Source: Calditrichales bacterium MX18-03 (GTDB taxonomy: Bacteria; Bacillota; Clostridia; Lutisporales; Lutisporaceae). From it: 64,000 bases of DNA. The position numbers and the translations under genes were made by a program. Below are positions 16,139 through 24,526 of this stretch, piece after piece. Under the pieces are notes generated by a model that was not told where the DNA came from, made no database searches, and saw only the letters and a program-made list of their open reading frames with translations. Where the stretch lies: assembly GCA_021083345.1 (NCBI GenBank), contig JAJGRE010000004.1:1-64000 (forward strand), written 5' to 3'. Positions within the stretch are counted from its first letter, which is position 1. Every line of letters starts with the position of its first letter.

Positions 16139-17113
16139 CTACTGAATAATAGATAATCCTTTTGTATACTCTTCATCAGGAAGTGCAACATAGCCTACCT
16201 GCGGCACGATTTCTTTTGCTTTTGTCAAATAGAATGTTACAAATTCCTTAACCTCAGGTCTTCCAAAAGCAGCTTTGTTTACATAGATGAAGATCGGTCT
16301 GGACAGCGGTGCGTACTCTCCGCTTTTGATCGTTTCGAAGTTCGGCTCTACTGCACCCTTGCCGTTGTCAATCTTTACAATTTTGAGCTTATCCTTGTTT
16401 TCTTCATAGTATGCATATCCGAAGAAGGCAATTGAATTCTTGTCGCCGGCTACGCCCTGTACCAGGACGTTATCATCTTCACTAGGTGTAAAGTCCGGTC
16501 GGATTGCACCGCTCTTGCCATTAATTTCTTCAGTAAAGTAGTCGAATGTACCGGAGTCTGTGCCAGGTGCATAATACTTGATAGGTTCTGCCGGCCATTC
16601 AGCCCGGACATCCTTCCAAGTCTTGACCATGCTTTCCGGCCCCCATATCTTCTTGAGTTCCTCTACAGTAAGGCTGTCTACCCAAGTATTTTCTTTGTTC
16701 ACGACAACAGATAAACCATCATACGCTACCGTCAATTCAACATATTCAACACCATTCTGCTTTGCAGCTTCTGCCTCAGCATCCTTGATGGGTCTGGAAG
16801 CGTCACTGATATCAATTTCTTTGGCCGCAAACTTCTTGAATCCGCCGCCTGTACCGGAAACACCTACAGGTATCTTCACATCCGGATTAAGCGCTGTAAA
16901 CTCTTCTGCCATTGCTTCAGTGATGGGGAATACCGTGGATGATCCGTCGATTCTGATTTCACCTGACAGTTTTACCTGCTCTGCCGGCTGCTCTGCCGGC
17001 TGCTCCTGTGACGGCTGTGCTGCATTCTGCTGGCTGCCACACCCTGTCAGTGTCAGCATGGCCAGAATCAACATTACGGATACGGTTATCAGTGCTTTTT
17101 TCCTAAATCTCAT
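16139..17113 (-). CDS. pstS: phosphate-binding lipoprotein PstS
   Basis: 324 residues with a lipoprotein signal (lipobox LTGC near residue 25), a Gln/Pro/Glu-rich linker, and a type II binding fold. Phosphate-site stretches are DGSSTVFPI, GVSGTGGGF, DISDASRPI and APGTDSGTFDYF. The ATG is chosen because GGAAGGAAG lies upstream; an in-frame ATG nine codons earlier has no site. It delivers phosphate to PstCA. Whether this ArsR-linked copy is selective against or for arsenate cannot be read from sequence. Confidence 0.92.
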   Translation of the reverse strand: MRFRKKALITVSVMLILAMLTLTGCGSQQNAAQPSQEQPAEQPAEQVKLSGEIRIDGSSTVFPITEAMAEEFTALNPDVKIPVGVSGTGGGFKKFAAKEIDISDASRPIKDAEAEAAKQNGVEYVELTVAYDGLSVVVNKENTWVDSLTVEELKKIWGPESMVKTWKDVRAEWPAEPIKYYAPGTDSGTFDYFTEEINGKSGAIRPDFTPSEDDNVLVQGVAGDKNSIAFFGYAYYEENKDKLKIVKIDNGKGAVEPNFETIKSGEYAPLSRPIFIYVNKAAFGRPEVKEFVTFYLTKAKEIVPQVGYVALPDEEYTKGLSIIQ

Positions 17114-17282
17114 TTTTAAATCTTCCTTCCTTATTCTCATTTATCAACTATCCATATTACATCAACGCATTCTGCGATGATTATGGATTAGTATCATTAA
17201 AAAGTTCTCTATAGGCCCTACAATGCTCTTAGCAGAGCCTATAGAATCAATAGTGAGTTAGGAATTATCATTTCATGATTTT

Positions 17283-17310
17283 ATTATATCATGATATGTT
17301 GATATGTAAA
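17283..17310 (-). promoter_or_regulatory. pstS promoter with ATATCATGATAT operator
   Basis: TTTACA-N16-TATAAT on the minus strand, with the operator (17286-17297) overlapping the -10 box. A related TTCATGA sequence lies just downstream. The leader to pstS is about 160 bases. Confidence 0.75.
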
Positions 17311-17351
17311 TGAAATTCAGGTTAACTCTATGTTAAATGCGTATCACTTTT

Positions 17352-18077
17352 TTATACGGTACGTCCCTTGCGCAGTGATTCTGCAAAGACATTCAGCAGT
17401 TCGGATTCTTCAATTTCTTTAGCTACTTTTTCAACATCATAGCGCACACGAACAAATTCTGCTTTTACGGTATCCAAATCCAGAATACAATAACATGCCC
17501 TATTATCACCATCTTTGGGCTTCCCCACGCTGCCTACATTTATAAACATTTTGCCTCCAACCGATTTGTAATAAGGAAGATGCGTGTGCCCAAAAATGAC
17601 GATGTCTTCGTCATTTTCTGAAGCTATTTCCTTTTGCAGTTCCAAATCGTTTTCGAATACATACTCATTGATTGCGAAAGGGCTGGCATGGGTCAGAAGG
17701 ATACGCCGCCCCGTTAATTCAAGGGATATCTGCTCCTCCAATTCCCTAAGATATTCCTTATGATCATCGCTTGTATGATTTGCTGTCCACGCCAAAGAAT
17801 TCTGTGTTCTTAATTTCTCATTTTCAGAATTGATATTGCAGCCGCAGTTGGGCAAGTAAAAACCTACTGCTTCATCGTAGTTGCCCAGGACAGAAACAAT
17901 GCCGCACTGCCTCAACAAAGCCAAGGTTTCGTTGGGTCTGGGACCATAACCCACCAAGTCCCCGAGGCAATAAACATCGGCTAATGAATAACCTTTTTGG
18001 GATATATCCGCCAAAACGGCCTTCAACGCTTCTACATTACTGTGTATATCGGATATAAACACTAGCTTTTTACTCAT
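17352..18077 (-). CDS. calcineurin-like metallophosphoesterase with CGC insert (copy 1)
   Basis: 241 residues of the MJ0936/YfcE phosphodiesterase family, with the metal ligands in order: SDIHSN, GDLVGYG, GNYDE, THAS and GHTH. Seven residues after GNYDEAVG comes NCGCN, a cysteine pair that is also present in the copy at 20578 and is not part of the general family core. AAAGGGG precedes the ATG; the longer frame upstream has no site. It lies after the terminator of the ars operon and so has its own transcript. Probable phosphatase or phosphodiesterase; the link to arsenic comes from location and the shared CGC. Confidence 0.82.
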   Translation of the reverse strand: MSKKLVFISDIHSNVEALKAVLADISQKGYSLADVYCLGDLVGYGPRPNETLALLRQCGIVSVLGNYDEAVGFYLPNCGCNINSENEKLRTQNSLAWTANHTSDDHKEYLRELEEQISLELTGRRILLTHASPFAINEYVFENDLELQKEIASENDEDIVIFGHTHLPYYKSVGGKMFINVGSVGKPKDGDNRACYCILDLDTVKAEFVRVRYDVEKVAKEIEESELLNVFAESLRKGRTV

Positions 18078-18143
18078 TGAAAACACCCCTTTAAAGAAGA
18101 TTTCTACTTGAGTCAACCTGTACAATAGGTCTGGTTATAAAAA

Positions 18144-18170
18144 CAAGGCAGTCAACAATCAACTGCCTTG
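18144..18170 (-). terminator. terminator of the ars operon
   Basis: CAAGGCAGT and ACTGCCTTG form a nine-bp stem, followed on the minus strand by TTTTTAT. It lies six bases after the arsA stop codon. Confidence 0.8.
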
Positions 18171-18175
18171 CAATT

Positions 18176-19066
18176 TTAGCCGAATATCTCATTAGCCGCC
18201 CGCTTCAATACTTCAAGTCCTTTGATCTCCGTCTCATACATCGGTACGGTGACCAGTTCAGCATCCTTGAACCGGTCTCTGATCTCGTCGATATATTTAA
18301 GCTGCATGGCCCTTCTCTTCATGAAGAAGGGCGTTGCCGCCTGCTCCTCCGGAATAACCAGGTTTGCAACTGCCAGGTGCGTCCTGATGCCTAATGTACC
18401 CAGCTCTTCCGATGCCCTGTGGGCTTCGACTATGGGCGTCTTTTCGGGATACATGACAAAGGCAAAAGTGGATATCTCCGGATCCTTCATCCTGTCAATG
18501 ACCCGGTCAAACCGCTCCTTCTGGCGCTTGTCTTCCTCGCTGATCTCCGTTGCCACGCCGGCCTTAAGCTCCAGCTGCCTGCTCCAATCCATGGGCAGCT
18601 CCAGAAGGCGCAGCGTATGCCCGGTGGGTGCTGTATCAAATACGATCACCTCGTATTCATCCTCGGAAGCGAAGGCTACGAATTTCTGAAAAGCAGCCAT
18701 CTCTTCCGTACAAGGGGAATTCAGCTCCTCCTCCATGGCCATGACGGTTTCAGAATTGAACTTTTTCCTTGCATCCTCCAAAATATGGTGCTTATATTCC
18801 TCTGTGGCTCTTTTTTGATCGATCTTAGCAGCATAAAGGTTTGGAATCTCCAGTATAGCCGAAGCCTCATCCGTCACAGGCTTTTCCAGAACATTGCCGA
18901 TGTGGGCCGCCGGGTCGGTGGTCAGGAGCAGCGTCCTGTATCCCGCCGAAGCCGTCTTGACAGCGATGATGCAGGCCATGGAGGTCTTCCCTACGCCGCC
19001 TTTTCCTGAGAAGAAAATATGCCTGCTGCTTTTTCCGGGATAGATAAGTTTTTCAATACTATTCAT
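18176..19066 (-). CDS. arsA: arsenical pump ATPase ArsA, second half-size gene
   Basis: 296 residues, equivalent to the A2 half of the double ArsA ATPase. Nucleotide-site motifs are FSGKGGVGKTSMA, TTDPAAHIG and DTAPTGHTLRLL; LNSPCTEEM carries the cysteine that corresponds to the As(III)-binding residue. It energises arsenite efflux by Acr3. The start overlaps the stop of the first arsA gene by eight bases, with AAGGAAGTGA as binding site; the frame extends further upstream but without a better start. The pair of half genes replaces the fused form known from plasmid R773. Confidence 0.9.
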   Translation of the reverse strand: MNSIEKLIYPGKSSRHIFFSGKGGVGKTSMACIIAVKTASAGYRTLLLTTDPAAHIGNVLEKPVTDEASAILEIPNLYAAKIDQKRATEEYKHHILEDARKKFNSETVMAMEEELNSPCTEEMAAFQKFVAFASEDEYEVIVFDTAPTGHTLRLLELPMDWSRQLELKAGVATEISEEDKRQKERFDRVIDRMKDPEISTFAFVMYPEKTPIVEAHRASEELGTLGIRTHLAVANLVIPEEQAATPFFMKRRAMQLKYIDEIRDRFKDAELVTVPMYETEIKGLEVLKRAANEIFG

Positions 19067-19946
19067 CGCCGTCACTTCCTTCAAATAGAACCTTACCCAC
19101 CTGTCTGAACATGTCAATCCCCTTCAGCTCGGTGTCAAAAAGCGGCATTTCTTTCATGGGTGTACCTGCAAATATTTCCTGTGCTTTGCTCACATACCCC
19201 TTCTGCATCTGAAGCCGTTGCCTGAAAAAAGCATTGACAGCCTCCGCTTCAGGTATCAGCCCGTTTATGATGATCCGGTCGGTGGTGATGCCCAGCCTTT
19301 GAAGCTCCTTGGCGGAACGCGCTGTTTCATCCAGGGAGGTCTGCTCCGGCTGCATGACGAAGATGAATTGCGTCTGTTCCCGGTTCCTCAGCATATTGAC
19401 AGCCTGGTCATATTTCTTTTTGCTGTCCTGAATCAGGGCAACAGGCCCCATGCAGGTCTGGCCGCTGCCCTTTGCACTTTCTTCTATGTGTCTGCTCCAG
19501 TCCACCGGCAGCTCCAGCAAGCGGATGGTATGGCCTGTGGGTGCGGTATCGAATACGACGATATCATATTCATCCTGCTGCATGAAGTCGATGAATTTGT
19601 CAAAGGAAGCCATCTCCTCGGTACAGGGTCCGCTGAGCTGCTCCTCCGCTATCTTCACCAGCTCATCATCGAAAAGATCCCTCATAGGTGCCAGCGCTCT
19701 TTCTTTATATTCCGTCGTAGCGGCATCCGGATCGATCTCCATGGCATCCAGGTTTTCCATCCCATTGATTTTTGTAACACGGTGCCCGATCTGCTGCTCG
19801 AAGACATCGGATAAATTAGCTGCCGGATCTGTCGTCACAATCAGGGTTCTGCAGCCCTTATCCGCATACTGAACAGCCGTGGTGCAGGCCATAGAGGTTT
19901 TCCCTACGCCGCCCTTACCGGAGAAAAAGATGAACCTAGTTCCCAT
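19059..19946 (-). CDS. arsA: arsenical pump ATPase ArsA, first half-size gene
   Basis: 295 residues, equivalent to the A1 half. It has FSGKGGVGKTSMA, TTDPAANLSD, DTAPTGHTIRLL and LSGPCTEEM, with a further cysteine in GQTCMGP near the place of the third arsenite ligand. About 45 percent of its residues appear to match the second half gene by eye. Its start overlaps the end of arsD by 11 bases. The two products probably form a heterodimer, or two homodimers, that takes As(III) from ArsD and drives Acr3. Confidence 0.9.
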   Translation of the reverse strand: MGTRFIFFSGKGGVGKTSMACTTAVQYADKGCRTLIVTTDPAANLSDVFEQQIGHRVTKINGMENLDAMEIDPDAATTEYKERALAPMRDLFDDELVKIAEEQLSGPCTEEMASFDKFIDFMQQDEYDIVVFDTAPTGHTIRLLELPVDWSRHIEESAKGSGQTCMGPVALIQDSKKKYDQAVNMLRNREQTQFIFVMQPEQTSLDETARSAKELQRLGITTDRIIINGLIPEAEAVNAFFRQRLQMQKGYVSKAQEIFAGTPMKEMPLFDTELKGIDMFRQVGKVLFEGSDGDE

Positions 19947-20259
19947 TGATAATTTCTCCTATCCTGGCTTCCAGCTCCTCCAGCGTGGGATATCGATATG
20001 CTTTCAGCACCTTGCCGTTAACGGCGGTGATGGGAAGTGACTTTCTACTTTCCGTTTTCACCAGGCCGTATACCTCCGGATTTTCACGGAATTTGGCCGG
20101 CTGCTGCGAGATCTGATAGCGCTCGATTTCAATACCGGCATATTTGTTTTTCAGGGCTTGAATTGCTTCACTGATCCGGACCAGGCTCTCATCCACACTG
20201 GGTCCGCAGATTCCTGTAGAGCAGCACATGGGTGGCTCAAATAGTTCAACTTTTATCAT
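19936..20259 (-). CDS. arsD: arsenic metallochaperone ArsD
   Basis: 107 residues with a thioredoxin-like fold. The essential Cys12-Cys13 pair and Cys18 are present (PPMCCSTGICGP), which bind As(III) and pass it to ArsA. It is translationally coupled on both sides: its start overlaps the small upstream gene by four bases and its end overlaps arsA. The vicinal CC pairs near the C-terminus of R773 ArsD are absent, as in most chromosomal forms. Confidence 0.92.
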   Translation of the reverse strand: MIKVELFEPPMCCSTGICGPSVDESLVRISEAIQALKNKYAGIEIERYQISQQPAKFRENPEVYGLVKTESRKSLPITAVNGKVLKAYRYPTLEELEARIGEIINGN

Positions 20260-20459
20260 TCTGATGCTTCCTCCGAATTTAAGATTTCAAAATTATACTT
20301 CCCATAGCCTTCTATGTTTATCAATAGTTTGTTCTCTTTCAAGTACTCCAAGAGCACATTACGGTGGATGTGCACCTGAATGTCCTCCACTTTGAAGGTC
20401 TCAAATTTCATCATATCTTCCGGCTGTCCCATCAAACCTGATGGTGTCTTATAGGCCAT
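20256..20459 (-). CDS. 67-residue hypothetical protein coupled to arsD
   Basis: Short acidic protein with an internal stretch FKVEDIQVHIHRNVLLEYL and no cysteine. I do not recognise it. The start follows a moderate AGGGTGA site, and an ATG pair 15 codons later is an alternative. Its stop overlaps the arsD start by four bases, which supports it as a real gene of the ars operon. Confidence 0.6.
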   Translation of the reverse strand: MAYKTPSGLMGQPEDMMKFETFKVEDIQVHIHRNVLLEYLKENKLLINIEGYGKYNFEILNSEEASE

Positions 20460-20577
20460 TCATCACCCTGCGATTGTCGTACGCAGCGTAACATTCAGTT
20501 CCGTCCCTCTATCGTATATATACCTGTACAACCAGGGTGAAATCCTCGCATGCTTCACAGCAATACCCCCTTTTCAA

Positions 20578-21291
20578 TTAGGCTTTCCCTGTACGGAGGA
20601 TGACTGCGAATTCCTTGGGCAGTCCCGCATCCTCAGTAGCCTTTGCAGTCTTTTCATAATCATAGGGTACCTCAACGGTTTCTACGGATGCACCATCTGC
20701 TGCGACGGTTAGAATCACGTAGTTGGCGTCAGGGTTCCCTGTCTTGGGTTTCCCTGCACTGCCCGCATTCACCAGCAGCTTTTCTCCATACAGCTTATGA
20801 TATGGCTTATGGGTATGGCCGCACACCAATACGTCTTCCTCAAAGTCGGCCATTACCTCAGATGCTTCCTTTGAGTTTTCCTTGAGGTATTCAGTAATTT
20901 TCCTAGGGCTTCCGTGCACGAACCGAACCTTCTTGTTCTCAAATACCATCGTCATTTCTTTCGGCAGGCTGCGCAGGTAAGCCTTGTTTTCGTCATTCGT
21001 CTCATCAATGGTCCAATTCAGTGAAATTGCCGCATTCTCCATATCCCTGGGATCGGGATAATCGCAGCCGCAGGCCATCAGTTCATTTCCCACTGCATCA
21101 TCATAATTGCCCATGATGGAGAGGATGTTCTTCCTGCGGATCAGATCAATCACTTCATTGGGATAGGGATAGTACCCTACCATATCTCCCATGCATAGGG
21201 TCAGGTCAACATTCCGCTGTTCAATATCGCTCAGCACCTTTTCCAGTGCATGGATGTTACTGTGTATATCCGCTATAACCGCAATTTTCAT
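20578..21291 (-). CDS. calcineurin-like metallophosphoesterase with CGC insert (copy 2)
   Basis: 237 residues, paralogue of the gene at 17352. Metal ligands: ADIHSN, GDMVGYY, GNYDD, HGSP and GHTH. The insert ACGCD follows GNYDDAVG at the same distance as in copy 1. It lies 11 bases after acr3, so it is part of the ars operon, and 118 bases before the small gene upstream of arsD. Function is a likely phosphatase or phosphodiesterase; a role with arsenic is inferred from the operon. Confidence 0.85.
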   Translation of the reverse strand: MKIAVIADIHSNIHALEKVLSDIEQRNVDLTLCMGDMVGYYPYPNEVIDLIRRKNILSIMGNYDDAVGNELMACGCDYPDPRDMENAAISLNWTIDETNDENKAYLRSLPKEMTMVFENKKVRFVHGSPRKITEYLKENSKEASEVMADFEEDVLVCGHTHKPYHKLYGEKLLVNAGSAGKPKTGNPDANYVILTVAADGASVETVEVPYDYEKTAKATEDAGLPKEFAVILRTGKA

Positions 21292-21302
21292 ATACTTTCC
21301 TC

Positions 21303-22382
21303 CTAATACATGTCTGTTTTTTCAGGGAACCAGTGTCTTGTCTGGTTTGCAATTCTTACGAGAGCCAACATGACCGGAACCTCTACAAGCACGCCTACGA
21401 CGGTGGCCAAGGTTGCACCGGACTCCAATCCGAATAGGGATATCGCTACTGCAACTGCCAACTCGAAGAAATTACTGGCCCCGATCATACCGGCCGGTGC
21501 TGCGATGGCATGGGGCAGCTTCCAGGCTCTGGCCCACCCGTATGCAATGGCGAAAATCAGGAAAGTCTGGATGGTCAAAGGGATTGCAATCAGTGCTATA
21601 TGCACCGGATTCTTCAGGATGATTTCTCCCTGGAAGGAGAATATGATGACCAGTGTCAGCAGCAGGCCTATAATGGTGATATTATCGAACTTCTTTAAAA
21701 ATACATTTTCAAAGTATTCCAGCCCCTTATGCCGGATGACGTATTTCCTGGTCAGATAGCCGCCTGTAAGCGGGATAACAACGAAAAGTATAGTGGAAAT
21801 AATCAGTGTATCATAAGGCACAAGAACGTTGCTTACACCCAACAGGAATGCAACGATAGGCGTAAAGGCAAAAAGTATGATCAGGTCATTGACGGCAACC
21901 TGCACCAGGGTATAGGCAGGCTCGCCCTTCGTCAGATGGCTCCATACAAAAACCATGGCTGTACATGGTGCCGCCCCCAATAGCACTGCACCTGCAAGAT
22001 ACTGTGTTGCAAGGGCATCGGTGATAAACATTTTGAATACGACTTTGAAGAAAAATGCCGCAATCAGATACATGGTAAAGGGCTTGATCAACCAGTTGGT
22101 CACACAGGTAACAACCAACCCCTTGGGCTTTTTTGTGGCATTGACGATACTTGAAAAGTCGATTTTCAGCATCATGGGATAGATCATAAGCCATATCAGT
22201 ATGGCAACAGGTATCGAAACCTGAGCATACTCAAATTTGCTCAGCGTCTCGGGGAAAGCCGGTACGACCTGCCCGATAACGACACCCACTACGATGCAGA
22301 TAGCGACCCAAACGGTCAGATATTTTGCGAAAAAGCCCAGACCTTGGTCCTGCTCCGCCGTATGTTGCTTGCTTTTACTCAT
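21303..22382 (-). CDS. acr3: arsenite efflux permease Acr3
   Basis: 359 residues, about ten helices, of the ACR3/BASS superfamily. The catalytic cysteine lies in GAAPCTAMVFVWSHL near residue 138, and the broken-helix stretch GASNFFELAVAV in the second half is typical. It expels As(III), alone or with ArsA. It follows arsR by 11 bases. Confidence 0.93.
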   Translation of the reverse strand: MSKSKQHTAEQDQGLGFFAKYLTVWVAICIVVGVVIGQVVPAFPETLSKFEYAQVSIPVAILIWLMIYPMMLKIDFSSIVNATKKPKGLVVTCVTNWLIKPFTMYLIAAFFFKVVFKMFITDALATQYLAGAVLLGAAPCTAMVFVWSHLTKGEPAYTLVQVAVNDLIILFAFTPIVAFLLGVSNVLVPYDTLIISTILFVVIPLTGGYLTRKYVIRHKGLEYFENVFLKKFDNITIIGLLLTLVIIFSFQGEIILKNPVHIALIAIPLTIQTFLIFAIAYGWARAWKLPHAIAAPAGMIGASNFFELAVAVAISLFGLESGATLATVVGVLVEVPVMLALVRIANQTRHWFPEKTDMY

Positions 22383-22393
22383 TTAATACCCTC

Positions 22394-22768
22394 CTATTTT
22401 TTATCAAAACATAATTTACCTTGTTTCAAGTCTTCACAAGTGATTCCGCTTTCCCGATACATCTTCAGACGTTTATTGTCCATTTCACATTTTCGAATTT
22501 TGACGAGTTCCGCTCCGATTAACTGCCTGATAAAAGGATAGGTCTCCATCAGCTCATCGTTTAGCTGGTAATACACATACAATGCCCTTTTTTCAAAAAA
22601 AATCATGCCTGCTGTCGTCAGCTTATTCAGATGTCTGGATGCATTGGACTGGTTTATATCCAGAATCTGCTCCAGCTCACATACACACAGTTCTCCTTGT
22701 CCCAATAGGTTCAGAATCCTCAGCCTCGTCTCATCCGCCAGTGCTTTCATCACTTGTACCAGGTCCAT
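22394..22768 (-). CDS. arsR: ArsR arsenic-responsive repressor of the acr3 operon
   Basis: 124 residues with the classic As(III) site ELCVCELE in the DNA-reading helix region and INQSNASRHLNKL as recognition helix. Two more cysteines lie in the C-terminal tail. The ATG seven to eight bases after AAGGAGGT is the start; an earlier in-frame GTG lies inside the binding site. First gene of the ars operon, behind a good promoter, so autoregulation is expected. Confidence 0.92.
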   Translation of the reverse strand: MDLVQVMKALADETRLRILNLLGQGELCVCELEQILDINQSNASRHLNKLTTAGMIFFEKRALYVYYQLNDELMETYPFIRQLIGAELVKIRKCEMDNKRLKMYRESGITCEDLKQGKLCFDKK

Positions 22769-22827
22769 CCCGCTCACCTCCTTAAAGTATTCTTCCAGTA
22801 TAAATTACTATATTCGTTTATACTCAT

Positions 22828-22856
22828 ATAGTATGCAAAAAGAAAACAGAAGTCAA
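22828..22856 (-). promoter_or_regulatory. promoter of the arsR-acr3 operon
   Basis: TTGACT (22856-22851) and TACTAT (22833-22828) are 17 bases apart on the minus strand. An imperfect inverted repeat, TATATGAGTATA-AACGAATATAG, follows over the start point and is the likely ArsR operator. Confidence 0.75.
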
Positions 22857-22872
22857 TTACTTAACATAAATT

Positions 22873-23439
22873 TTACATATCCCAGATTGCCTTATTGCTT
22901 GTGGATACACCAACCGCCCCGGCTTTCAGCACATTAATGACATCCTCCTTGTCGGCTATCAGCCCCCCGGCTATTAACGGTATGCTGGTTTGATGATGGA
23001 TCAGCCCGATAACCTTTGGCATGACACCCGGCATGATTTCTATGGCATCCGGTTTTACCGAACGAATCGACTTGATTCCCGTTTCCATTGAAAGTGAATC
23101 CAATATGAAAAGCCGCTGAATGGCAAAGATGTCAAGCTCCTTGGCTGCTTTAACCAGGCTGCTCTTGGTCGTGATGATCCCATCGGGCCGGATCTTCTCA
23201 TGGATATATCTCAGCGCCACCGCATCCTTCGAGAAGCCCTCCAGCAGGTCGATATGCACCAATATGCACTTGTCTTGGGCTTTGCAGCGGTCCACCATTT
23301 CCTTCAGGTTAAATATGCTGCCCGACAATAGGAAAATGACGTCGCAGGGTGATTGGACCGCCGGGTCCAGCATTTCCTCTCCGCTCACCGCTGCAATAAC
23401 CGGGTTGTTCATAATTCTATCCAAAAACTGACTGTCCAA
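22873..23439 (-). CDS. glpP: GlpP, glycerol-3-phosphate responsive antiterminator
   Basis: 188 residues of the GlpP family, a TIM-barrel-like RNA-binding protein that allows readthrough of leader terminators before glp genes when glycerol-3-phosphate is present. Typical stretches are FLLSGSIFNLKEMV, ILVHIDLLEG, GIITTKSSL, PDAIEIMPGVMPKV and PLIAGGLI. A TTG start seven bases after AGGAGGG gives the family's usual length. The glpF, glpK and glpD targets are not in the window. Confidence 0.9.
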   Translation of the reverse strand: MDSQFLDRIMNNPVIAAVSGEEMLDPAVQSPCDVIFLLSGSIFNLKEMVDRCKAQDKCILVHIDLLEGFSKDAVALRYIHEKIRPDGIITTKSSLVKAAKELDIFAIQRLFILDSLSMETGIKSIRSVKPDAIEIMPGVMPKVIGLIHHQTSIPLIAGGLIADKEDVINVLKAGAVGVSTSNKAIWDM

Positions 23440-23710
23440 ATTGCATCCCTCCTGCCTTTTATTCAAGCAAGTAATATGCCAATCGGACAATTTGATACTT
23501 TGCGCCTGATTTTAAAAGACATATCAGCTTGCATATGCTATCATAAGAATACATCTTTTTGCCAATATTAATCCTATAATGGTCAGAACAAGTGTATATA
23601 GATGGTATGTACACCTTTACTGTCCGCATAAAATATTATATAGTTGAATAGGAATCCCATTTTAATCCTGCATGAAGGATTTATACCTTATTCAACTTGG
23701 AGGGTTACAG

Positions 23711-24478
23711 ATGCATATCGGTTTTTTTGATTCCGGAATAGGCGGATTGTCTGTACTAAAAGAAGCATTGCAGCTCCTGCCTTCGGAGAATTATTTATAC
23801 TATGCCGATACCCGGCATGTTCCTTATGGTCCAAAGTCCCGGGAAGAGGTTCGAGGGTATGTTTTTGAGGCGGTTGATTTTTTGGTGCAGCAAGGAATAA
23901 AGGCCCTGGTAATCGCTTGCAATACAGCAACCATCGTCACTGTCAGTGACCTGAGAAAAAAGTACGGTTTTCCCATCATCGGAATGGAGCCTGCCGTCAA
24001 GCCGGCTGTTGAAAAGAATAAGAAAAACCATAAGCGGGTTCTGGTACTGGCTACCGAGCTGGCGCTTAAGGGAGAAAAATACCGCAGCCTGGTGGCCAAG
24101 GTGGAGGGCAGGCATATCGTGGATTCACTGCCGCTTCCGGAGTTGGTTGAGTTCGCCGAGAGCTATGTTTTTGACGAAAGCATTGTTGTCCCCTGCCTGA
24201 AGGAAAAACTGTCGGGCTTTGATCTGGAGCAATACGGCACGGTTGTGCTGGGCTGCACACACTTTCCTCTTTTCAAGGCGCATTTTAATAAGATTCTTCC
24301 CCCGCATATCGATCTTATAGACGGGAGCCTTGGCACTGTGCGCCATTTGAAGAATCTGCTGGAGGAAAAAGGGCTACTGGAAATGACTGGTGATGGTGGT
24401 AAAGTCAGCTTCTATGCTTCCGGCATTCTTGAGACAGACACCGAAAAACTGAATAAGCTGCATGCACTGCTGCGTTGA
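23711..24478 (+). CDS. murI: glutamate racemase
   Basis: MurI converts L- to D-glutamate for peptidoglycan. 255 residues; both catalytic cysteines are present, in VIACNTATI near residue 70 and LGCTHFPL near 180, with FFDSGIGGLSV at the N-terminus. GGAGGG seven bases before the ATG fixes the start; the frame extends 13 codons upstream without a site. It stands alone, with a terminator after it. The roughly 270 bases before it show no other gene. Confidence 0.93.
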   Translation: MHIGFFDSGIGGLSVLKEALQLLPSENYLYYADTRHVPYGPKSREEVRGYVFEAVDFLVQQGIKALVIACNTATIVTVSDLRKKYGFPIIGMEPAVKPAVEKNKKNHKRVLVLATELALKGEKYRSLVAKVEGRHIVDSLPLPELVEFAESYVFDESIVVPCLKEKLSGFDLEQYGTVVLGCTHFPLFKAHFNKILPPHIDLIDGSLGTVRHLKNLLEEKGLLEMTGDGGKVSFYASGILETDTEKLNKLHALLR

Positions 24479-24489
24479 AGAAGATGCAA

Positions 24490-24521
24490 AAAGCCTTGGA
24501 ATCTTTCATTTCCGAGGCTTT
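24490..24521. terminator. terminator between murI and the CDF pump gene
   Basis: AAAGCCTTGGAA and TTCCGAGGCTTT form a 12-pair stem with one G-U pair and a seven to eight base loop, flanked by A residues and TCTTATTT. It serves two converging genes. Confidence 0.75.
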
Positions 24522-24526
24522 CTTAT

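Noticed and set aside
11253-17310. Pho box control of pstS
   Set aside because: The pst promoters carry the ATATCATGATAT palindrome and near-consensus -10 boxes; I saw no direct-repeat Pho box.
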